From Bin80 sp022820435 (GTDB lineage: Bacteria > Bacteroidota > Rhodothermia > Rhodothermales > Bin80): a stretch of 38,728 nt of DNA. This document shows positions 32,884 to 38,728 of this stretch, piece after piece. Each line of letters begins with the position of its first letter. Position 1 is the stretch's first letter. Both the position numbers and the translations under genes were made by a program. The stretch is taken from the NCBI GenBank assembly GCA_022820435.1, contig JAJEFL010000109.1, forward strand, positions 1-38,728, in the 5' to 3' direction. The notes beneath the pieces are model-generated. The model was not told the origin of the DNA. It made no database searches and saw only the letters and a list, made by a program, of their open reading frames with translations.

Positions 32884-35727
32884 TCAGTTCTTTGGATGTG
32901 TAGATTTCCCCCCGTGAACGCTCGGCTCGGAACACCATTTTCGCCGAAATAGGTCAAGCCCTTCGTGCAAAGAGTCGCCCATTTCCTTGCCCAATGCAAG
33001 CATTTTGAAAAGTTCAGTATCCAGGTCTTTTCTCACCGGATCACGGTATGCCTCATTGGCAGGCAGAAACGTGCGCTCTTTAAATATATCAAACAACGCT
33101 TGGCACTTCTCAAGTTGCTTCTTTGTCAGTGTCCGTACGTCAAGAACGGGCAAGTTTGGATGACGTGAGATACTAAGTACAGATCGCCCTTGTTGTTGAC
33201 GTGTTCCGCAGTACCAAAACATTAAAAGACCCAATGTAGAATTCGCCCAGAGTAATAAGGGGATTTCATAGTCCTTACGGGTAATTACATTCGGCCAGGC
33301 ACGTCCGCCGATGCATGGTTCAGGTGTCATACACATGGAGAGACTCTGTGAGTTTAGTCGAAAATCAAGATTGCTATGTAGTTTTGATCCGTTTAGTTTT
33401 TTCCAAATACCATCAGCCTTTACCTTGAATCCTGGGCGTACATCACCACATTTATCAGGTGGTACAATTAAGTATCGCTCTATCTCACAGTTATGACTCC
33501 ACAAGATAGGATACGTAGGGACTTCGCCTTCATTTATTGAGCGGACATCAAAAGGGCCCCGATCTTTGCCACTGATATCCCTTCCCAATAGCCCACGATC
33601 AGCGATTTCCCCAAGAAGCACCATGCGGATAGGTATCCCTTTCGCAATTCTAGGTAATGCAAGAACGCCACCACGGAGTTTGCGTGCGGTTTCAAGTACG
33701 CTTTTATCCTTGATCCCAACACCTCCAGCATCCAGGATAGAATCTTGAAATTCTTGATCACGCCAGATACGGTCGACACAGTGTCTTACCTCGAGAAATG
33801 TAGTAGGGCGCGAGGGGAGTGACGAAAATTCTGCCCCCCCCCATATATCTTTGTCATATAATTTTCCCTTGATCTTGGTTGCGATCAATAAACATTCCGC
33901 CATACCTGTATCTGCAGAAAAGGATCTATCTTCTGTACCGTTAGCAGAAATGGCGATGATCCGAATTTGATCGTAACACTTGTCAAGCATTCGACGCGCA
34001 TTCTTCCAAGATGCACCCGTAGCAAAAGAAAACGGTAATACCATTGCCATGATGCCGCCTGGTTTCAGTTTTGCGTGAGCAAGGTCCATGAAATTTGATG
34101 CGAGGCCAGCGTTGCCGTTGCCAAATTGTCCATTACGCTTTTTCTTGATCTTGGGCGCTGTTCTCTTTAGTTTGATAGACATTGCTTCCTGTTCCGAAGA
34201 GGTCGTCCCGAAACCTGCGAAAGATGGCACAGGCACATTAGCTATTTCGTGATTTGTTGGGCGGGTAAATGGAGGGTTCATGATGACAAGATCACATGAG
34301 CCATCGGGTATTTTGAATTCGCTGTTTGAATCAACTTCTTCGGTTGTCTGACGCCCCTCCATGCGGCGGGATTGAGGTGCAGTGTTAAAAATTGTTGGCA
34401 CGTAATCTCCATCAAGCAAATCCAACGCTCCAATGGAAACAAGATCTCTTGAATTTTTACCATATGGTAGCGTGTGTACCTTTGATGCTTCGTAAGTCAC
34501 TTGAGGATGAGGACTGGATAACATGGATGCCGTAATGTGTGTGGCTGCAGGCATGATGTCTGAGCCAATGAGTGTCTGCTCAATCACACTTTGATGAATT
34601 GTAGCATCATCGCCACCTGTACGCCGGAATCTTCGGTAAATCTCCCGCTGCACGGCAGAGAGTAGTGCCCCCGTTCCGCATGCAAAGTCTGCTATCCGAA
34701 GATCGCAAATAGCCTTACCGTCAGACCAATCCACATCTATACGATCAACCGCTAAGTCTGCCAGAAGCTTGGCAGATTCAGGTAGCGTGTAGAACGTGGC
34801 CAAAAACTTTCGATCAGAGATTAATGTCTGAAACATACGTCCAGAAAGGTCATGGAACGTACTTGATCCAAGCGAGACTAATTTTTCAGCGCCGTGGCTG
34901 ATTTGTCTAAAGACTATGGAAGTCAGACGTGTAGGGATACACTGCAAAATCTCCTGCGCAATACTAAAAATCGGCCAATAGTTAATTTGTAGTATTTGGT
35001 TCCAAGTGTCGTGAATATTAGATTTCAAAAAATCCTCTTTTCCATATGTCACCGCATTCGGTACACCTTTTTGCCCCTCAATGTTGTAGTGAAAGACCAC
35101 AGCGTTGATCAATATGGCAACTGCCATTCGAACTGTCTGTTCAGAAGGTGCTTGGTGTAGAATCTGGCCAATTTTCGCCAGAATAGACTCACTTGCTTCT
35201 CGTCTCAGTAGTTCAGATACAGTTGATACGGTAGATTCCAATGTGTTTACGCCAATCTGCAGTCTGCGCTCGGATAGGGATACGTACTCAATTGCATCTG
35301 TCAGTTGATCTACTCCACCTGTAAGCCAATCGGTGTCGGGCCATCGCACACAGTCATCATGTTCGTTAAGTTGCTGAACACAGTACTTCAGCTCGCACTC
35401 CTCCAATCTTATTTGAGATTGTCTAAGTTCAGGCGGCATAGCTACTGCAATGGCACATTCGATTCTTTCCCCATTGCTCTTCATTGTTTTTTTCAAGCGC
35501 GCTTTGGCTTCCCCCTCCACTTGAGGGCCTGCCTTGAATTCGGTTTCAACAGCCACGGGCTGGCCACCAGTCGGATGAACCAGAAGATCTATTCGGGCGG
35601 CTCTATTTTCGAGAATAATGTCCGTACATTCGATGAAAAGCGTTTGATCTAGTATCCATCGTGGATGCCTTGAACAAAGCAATTGACCGAGTACTGTATT
35701 CAGTGTAGACTCAACATTTTGGGGCAT
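32884..35727 (-). CDS. Single-chain type IIG-like restriction-modification enzyme
   Basis: The 947-residue protein has a PD-(D/E)XK nuclease-like N-terminus, with Asp47 (ARIDLLV) and Glu63-Phe-Lys65 (VAVETEFKAG). A helical connector follows. The N6-adenine methyltransferase domain has SAM motif I ADFACGTGALL (Asp347 and 348-353) and catalytic Asn484-Pro-Pro-Phe487 (IMNPPFTRP). The C-terminal 300 residues would hold target recognition. Length and domain order resemble MmeI-type type IIG enzymes, which cut and methylate with one polypeptide. No separate R or S gene is adjacent, which agrees. A pure methyltransferase with a nuclease relic, or a BREX/DISARM-type methylase, is possible but the expected neighbours are missing. 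A G9 tract at codons 629-632 makes the gene a phase-variation candidate. Low ribosome-binding signal at the ATG. Confidence 0.75.
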   Translation of the reverse strand: MPQNVESTLNTVLGQLLCSRHPRWILDQTLFIECTDIILENRAARIDLLVHPTGGQPVAVETEFKAGPQVEGEAKARLKKTMKSNGERIECAIAVAMPPELRQSQIRLEECELKYCVQQLNEHDDCVRWPDTDWLTGGVDQLTDAIEYVSLSERRLQIGVNTLESTVSTVSELLRREASESILAKIGQILHQAPSEQTVRMAVAILINAVVFHYNIEGQKGVPNAVTYGKEDFLKSNIHDTWNQILQINYWPIFSIAQEILQCIPTRLTSIVFRQISHGAEKLVSLGSSTFHDLSGRMFQTLISDRKFLATFYTLPESAKLLADLAVDRIDVDWSDGKAICDLRIADFACGTGALLSAVQREIYRRFRRTGGDDATIHQSVIEQTLIGSDIMPAATHITASMLSSPHPQVTYEASKVHTLPYGKNSRDLVSIGALDLLDGDYVPTIFNTAPQSRRMEGRQTTEEVDSNSEFKIPDGSCDLVIMNPPFTRPTNHEIANVPVPSFAGFGTTSSEQEAMSIKLKRTAPKIKKKRNGQFGNGNAGLASNFMDLAHAKLKPGGIMAMVLPFSFATGASWKNARRMLDKCYDQIRIIAISANGTEDRSFSADTGMAECLLIATKIKGKLYDKDIWGGAEFSSLPSRPTTFLEVRHCVDRIWRDQEFQDSILDAGGVGIKDKSVLETARKLRGGVLALPRIAKGIPIRMVLLGEIADRGLLGRDISGKDRGPFDVRSINEGEVPTYPILWSHNCEIERYLIVPPDKCGDVRPGFKVKADGIWKKLNGSKLHSNLDFRLNSQSLSMCMTPEPCIGGRAWPNVITRKDYEIPLLLWANSTLGLLMFWYCGTRQQQGRSVLSISRHPNLPVLDVRTLTKKQLEKCQALFDIFKERTFLPANEAYRDPVRKDLDTELFKMLALGKEMGDSLHEGLDLFRRKWCSEPSVHGGKSTHPKN
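33834..33842 (-). repeat. G9 tract inside the type IIG-like gene
   Basis: Nine G on the coding strand span codons 629-632 (Trp-Gly-Gly-Ala). Losing one G brings a stop 13 codons after the tract; gaining one brings a stop about 23 codons after it. Either would remove the C-terminal third, including the recognition region, while leaving the methyltransferase motifs. Such tracts are a common phase-variation device in restriction-modification genes. Confidence 0.65.
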
Positions 35728-35972
35728 CTGATCAGTCGTAGTTTGACCATAAAACTAGTGAAAATTGTTTCTTGCTAAGTATGTAACCCTCCGGCCGATG
35801 AAAGCTGTCTGTGCTAAAATTGTTCTGTTCTACCATTACTATCGTAACATCTATGCGTATTTGAGTGACCAATGTACAACGTTTGTTGGAGAAATCGCTA
35901 TAGAAAATAATCTTTAACTACATAATCACCAAATAAAGATTCAAATTTCAATCTAGCACAATGATCCCCGAT

Positions 35973-36344
35973 TCATGTCTCATCCAGCGAATTTTCAATC
36001 CAGTCGGGGATTGGCGTGACGGTCTCTTCGGGAGGTGGGCCTGGGTCAGACCAGCCCATTTCCTCAACCATCATCAGCGGCTTGAGTGTCATATCCTCCT
36101 CTACGAGGATCTGGCATGCGAGGCGAACCTCCCCAAGCAATTCACCTGCTTTTAACTTGTCCTTCTCCGCCCGGGAAATGATCCCCGGCTCCCCGTCAAT
36201 AAACTCTACGCGACAGGTCGTGCAGCGTGCGTAACCGCCACAGCGATGGCCAAGATTGACTCCATGTGCCTGCAACGCATTGACGAGCCGCTGTCCCTGC
36301 TCCACTTCAAAACTCCCATGCTCCGGGATTGTTATCTTTGGCAT
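35973..36344 (-). CDS. [2Fe-2S] ferredoxin
   Basis: The 123-residue protein has a beta-grasp start (MPKITIPEHGSFEVEQGQRL) and cluster ligands Cys35, Cys41, Cys44 and Cys77, spacing C-x5-C-x2-C-x32-C, as in adrenodoxin- and ISC-type ferredoxins and unlike the plant-type C-x4-C. LVNALQAHGVNLGHRCGG is typical of the cluster loop. It is a small cytosolic electron carrier whose partner is unknown. The last 30 residues are acidic and Pro-rich, a longer tail than usual. It is divergent from the serine hydrolase gene with 59 bp between the starts. The 245 bp between its stop and the type IIG-like gene start hold nothing recognisable. Confidence 0.9.
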   Translation of the reverse strand: MPKITIPEHGSFEVEQGQRLVNALQAHGVNLGHRCGGYARCTTCRVEFIDGEPGIISRAEKDKLKAGELLGEVRLACQILVEEDMTLKPLMMVEEMGWSDPGPPPEETVTPIPDWIENSLDET

Positions 36345-36403
36345 AATGTCTGGGTTTTTAACCTAAAATGAACCGAAATATAGCGCTACTACGCTGATAA
36401 ACC

Positions 36404-37678
36404 ATGAAAGACTCATTTCGCTGGAATCCTCGTTTTCTTATTTTCGGGCTCCTGGTCTTGGGGGCCTGCCAATCTTCCAGAGAAACGGTAATCCAGAGAT
36501 CGCTGGATCCAGAGCCTGTTAACGTACCCACGATCCAGCCATCCATCTCTAAACTGGATTCACCGACGGTTGTTTATCCAAATGCTCTTGTACGCATGGA
36601 TTCCCTGATCTTTGAGTATATCCATGCGAGGGCTTTTCCCGGTGCGGTGATCTCTGTGGGGAAGGGATCTGAAATTGTCAAGATGACCGGCTATGGTTCG
36701 TATACCTATCGTTCCAGACAGCGTATGCTGCCGAAGTCGCTCTTTGACTTGGCTTCCCTGACCAAAGTCGTTTCCACAACTGTTGCCGCTATGATTCTCT
36801 ATGAGCGGGGGCAGATGGATATAGAAGCCCCTGTGTCCCGTTATCTGGATGCATTCAACACATCGGAGCGGCAATCTGTCACGATACGACATCTTTTGAC
36901 CCATACGAGTGGGCTGCCTGCGTGGCATCCATTCTATCAGGATGGAATCATCACACGTGAGGCTGTTCTGGAGTCAATCCTCTCTGCTGAACTTTTGACC
37001 GAACCCGGGGAGGAATATCGTTACAGCGACTTTGGCATGATTTCACTTGCACTGGTCATTGAAGAAATCACCGGCGAGCCATTTGATCAGTGGTGTACCC
37101 AAAATATTTTTGATCCACTGGGGATGAAGTCAACCGGTTTTCGCGGCACGGGGGAGTCCGACCCTGCGGTTGTGCCGACGGAACTGGACGATTACTTCCG
37201 GAATCGTTTGATCCAGGGAGAGGTTCATGACGAGACCGCCTGGACGTTAGGCGGGGTTGCCGGTCATGCCGGACTTTTCTCTACGGCGATTGATCTCTCC
37301 CAATTTGCCCGGATGATGGTGCAGCGGGGCTCTCTTGACGGGCGGGCATTTCTCCAGTCTCGCACGATTGACCTATTTACTGCGGTCGTTGATTCTTCAT
37401 TGAGTACGCGTGCATTGGGCTGGGATACCCGGAATCTGAATGATGAACCCTCCTCTGCGGGCCTATATTTTGGGGCACGGAGTTATGGTCACACCGGCTT
37501 CACAGGCACTTCGATGTGGATTGATCCTGACTCGGAGATCTGGGTGATCCTGCTCACGAACCGTGTTTACCCGACAAGAGATGAGTACGAACGTTTTCGG
37601 GGAATTCGAGGGTTGATGGCCGATGCAGCTTATGAAGCGTTCTTCTGGCCTCTCTCCAATCAGCAATTCAACGAATGA
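36404..37678 (+). CDS. Lipoprotein serine hydrolase of the beta-lactamase/PBP-like family
   Basis: The 424-residue protein begins with a lipoprotein signal (FLIFGLLVLGAC, Cys22). The catalytic Ser118-x-x-Lys121 is in LASLTKVVS, the second motif is Tyr207-Ser-Asp209 (EYRYSDFG), and the third is a His-Thr-Gly (GHTGFTGTS, about 360-368). This is the class C beta-lactamase/esterase/DD-peptidase-like fold. Substrate cannot be told: carboxylesterase, peptidase or a murein-recycling activity are all possible, and true antibiotic resistance is unlikely on this evidence. HLLTHTSGLPAWHP is another family hallmark. Lipidation suggests attachment to the outer or inner membrane, facing the periplasm or the surface. 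It starts 59 bp from the divergent ferredoxin and is followed by the convergent barrel gene after about 80 bp. Confidence 0.87.
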   Translation: MKDSFRWNPRFLIFGLLVLGACQSSRETVIQRSLDPEPVNVPTIQPSISKLDSPTVVYPNALVRMDSLIFEYIHARAFPGAVISVGKGSEIVKMTGYGSYTYRSRQRMLPKSLFDLASLTKVVSTTVAAMILYERGQMDIEAPVSRYLDAFNTSERQSVTIRHLLTHTSGLPAWHPFYQDGIITREAVLESILSAELLTEPGEEYRYSDFGMISLALVIEEITGEPFDQWCTQNIFDPLGMKSTGFRGTGESDPAVVPTELDDYFRNRLIQGEVHDETAWTLGGVAGHAGLFSTAIDLSQFARMMVQRGSLDGRAFLQSRTIDLFTAVVDSSLSTRALGWDTRNLNDEPSSAGLYFGARSYGHTGFTGTSMWIDPDSEIWVILLTNRVYPTRDEYERFRGIRGLMADAAYEAFFWPLSNQQFNE

Positions 37679-37757
37679 AAATTCCACGCATGCTGTCGCT
37701 AGACAGTCTTCTGCCGGACGAAATCATTTCCGAAAACGACAAAGACTTTGCAGTCGT

Positions 37758-38728
37758 CTAATACCGAAGCGTCCCCTGCACATTCACGCCGATATCCCCC
37801 AGTGCGGTTTCACGTCCATGTACCAACCCAAAGACCGAGAGGTACAGCCGCTCCCGCGGACGCAGTTCGCCGCCCAGCCGGTACATCCTTCCCTGCGGCA
37901 GTTGGGTCACCCCCATCACGGACCGCGCGGCCCCCTCTTTCCACGGGATCCCGTACCCCAGTTCCAGTTCCGTCCGGTGAGCATTCATGCCCATCGGTAT
38001 GGCATCCAGGATCGTCTGCTGCCGGTACATGGACATCCCCTGCTCGCGTCCCCACGATGGACGCAGACGCATCATCAGGCCTTCCGCCGTTCGGCCCATC
38101 TGCAGAGATCCTGAGAACCCCCATTCGGTAAATCCGTCCGCGGTATGCATCACCAGTCCCTGCGTGCGCACCTCACCGCGCAGGTGCCACGCCGGGTTTG
38201 CAAACCGCACGCCGCCCCCCAGTTCCAGTCCGGTTCCCGTTTCCGCACTCCCGCCATCCTGCCGTACATTTGCCTCCACATAGGGACGGATCCCGCCGGT
38301 GATCTGTGTACTCGCTTCCAGACCGGCACGAATCCGGTACACCTCGGCCGTGATGTCGTGCGCGTCGATCTCGGCATCGGTCACCAGAATATCGCCATGG
38401 TAGTTCAGACGCGTTGTGCTGCCCTGTGCCAGGATGCCCCGCATGCCCAGTGCCCCAAAGCGGGAGGTCAGGTCCCCTTTTAATTCCAGCACCTCGGTAT
38501 TGCCGCGTCCCGCGCCTGCACTCGCCCACACCTCCCATCCTGCACGCGTATACGACACATACGGATAGATCCCCGTCAATGCGGACGTGATCTCTCCCGA
38601 TTCCTCTTTCATCTCAAACGATCCGTCTCCCTGACTGTGCGCAAAGAGCACGCCTGCCAGCCATCCTGTGCTCCAGCGGTAGTCCGCCCCCAGCATCCCG
38701 GTCGTCACCTCTGCGCGAAGCGTCAGTG
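37758..38728 (-). CDS. C-terminal part of an autotransporter-like outer-membrane barrel protein (partial)
   Basis: The reading frame stays open to the window edge, so the 5' end lies beyond 38728; the apparent GTG start at 38708 is internal. The visible 320 residues are almost entirely alternating beta strands: LGADYRWSTGWLAGVLFAHS, TGIYPYVSYTRAGWEVWASAG, GALGMRGILAQG, a short ETGTGLELGGGVRFANPAW strand pair, EWGFSGSLQMGR, and a C-terminal strand ending QGTLRY with a terminal aromatic. This is the pattern of type V-type autotransporter barrels or a related porin-like domain in which AETGTGLELGGG is conserved. The passenger, if any, is out of view. Base composition is more GC-rich than most of the window, which may indicate a different history or repeat family. 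Confidence 0.7.
   Translation of the reverse strand, partial: LTLRAEVTTGMLGADYRWSTGWLAGVLFAHSQGDGSFEMKEESGEITSALTGIYPYVSYTRAGWEVWASAGAGRGNTEVLELKGDLTSRFGALGMRGILAQGSTTRLNYHGDILVTDAEIDAHDITAEVYRIRAGLEASTQITGGIRPYVEANVRQDGGSAETGTGLELGGGVRFANPAWHLRGEVRTQGLVMHTADGFTEWGFSGSLQMGRTAEGLMMRLRPSWGREQGMSMYRQQTILDAIPMGMNAHRTELELGYGIPWKEGAARSVMGVTQLPQGRMYRLGGELRPRERLYLSVFGLVHGRETALGDIGVNVQGTLRY

Noticed and set aside
36404..37678. Serine hydrolase as a beta-lactamase resistance gene
   Set aside because: It has the shared SxxK/YxD/HTG fold motifs but nothing specific to antibiotic hydrolysis; a general esterase or peptidase role is as likely.

Overview
The window looks like a chromosomal piece of a Bacteroidota/Rhodothermota-type bacterium. 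The evidence is a TonB-dependent receptor followed by a DUF4249-type lipoprotein and a DUF5916-type barrel protein, a secreted glycosidase ending in a type IX secretion (Por) sorting domain, and a B12-dependent class II ribonucleotide reductase. Assignment below phylum is inference. No tRNA, rRNA, CRISPR array or intact transposase was seen.

Layout. (1) 286-2731, + strand: a compact TIR-SLOG operon. A 397-residue protein with a degenerate N-terminal TIR-like half and a canonical C-terminal TIR domain overlaps by ATGA a SLOG-type nucleotide-sensor protein. A third, ThsB-like TIR gene follows but is a pseudogene, with an internal deletion and a Trp-to-stop change. (2) 3143-8117, - strand: two tandem paralogues (796 and 795 aa) of a large 2-oxoglutarate/Fe(II) oxygenase that resembles a family I associate with fungi and other eukaryotes. 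(3) 8570-14379, - strand: a nutrient-uptake type operon (TonB-dependent receptor, DUF4249 lipoprotein, DUF5916/CBM9-like protein). (4) 14920-16013, + strand: a housekeeping pair, rdgB and dtd, overlapping by 4 bp. (5) 16272-24048, - strand: a type III-like restriction-modification pair (mod, res) and an orphan adenine methyltransferase preceded by a G10 tract. (6) 24245-29523: nrdJ, a small unknown gene and cca. (7) 29975-32614: a modular secreted glycoside hydrolase (Spondin_N, GH5, CBM6-like, T9SS tail). (8) 32884-35727: a single-chain type IIG-like restriction-modification enzyme with a G9 tract inside its coding sequence. (9) 35973-38728: a [2Fe-2S] ferredoxin, a lipoprotein serine hydrolase, and the C-terminal part of an outer-membrane beta-barrel protein that runs off the window.

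Four modules linked to anti-phage defence or DNA modification (TIR-SLOG, type III R-M, orphan methyltransferase, type IIG-like R-M) are interspersed with core metabolism over about 36 kb. The most interesting points are the TIR-SLOG operon with its decayed third TIR gene, the tandem eukaryote-like oxygenases beside it, and long G tracts in or just upstream of two methyltransferase genes, which suggest phase-variable DNA modification. G tracts of 8-9 also occur in nrdJ and the glycosidase gene, so the phase-variation reading needs read-level evidence.
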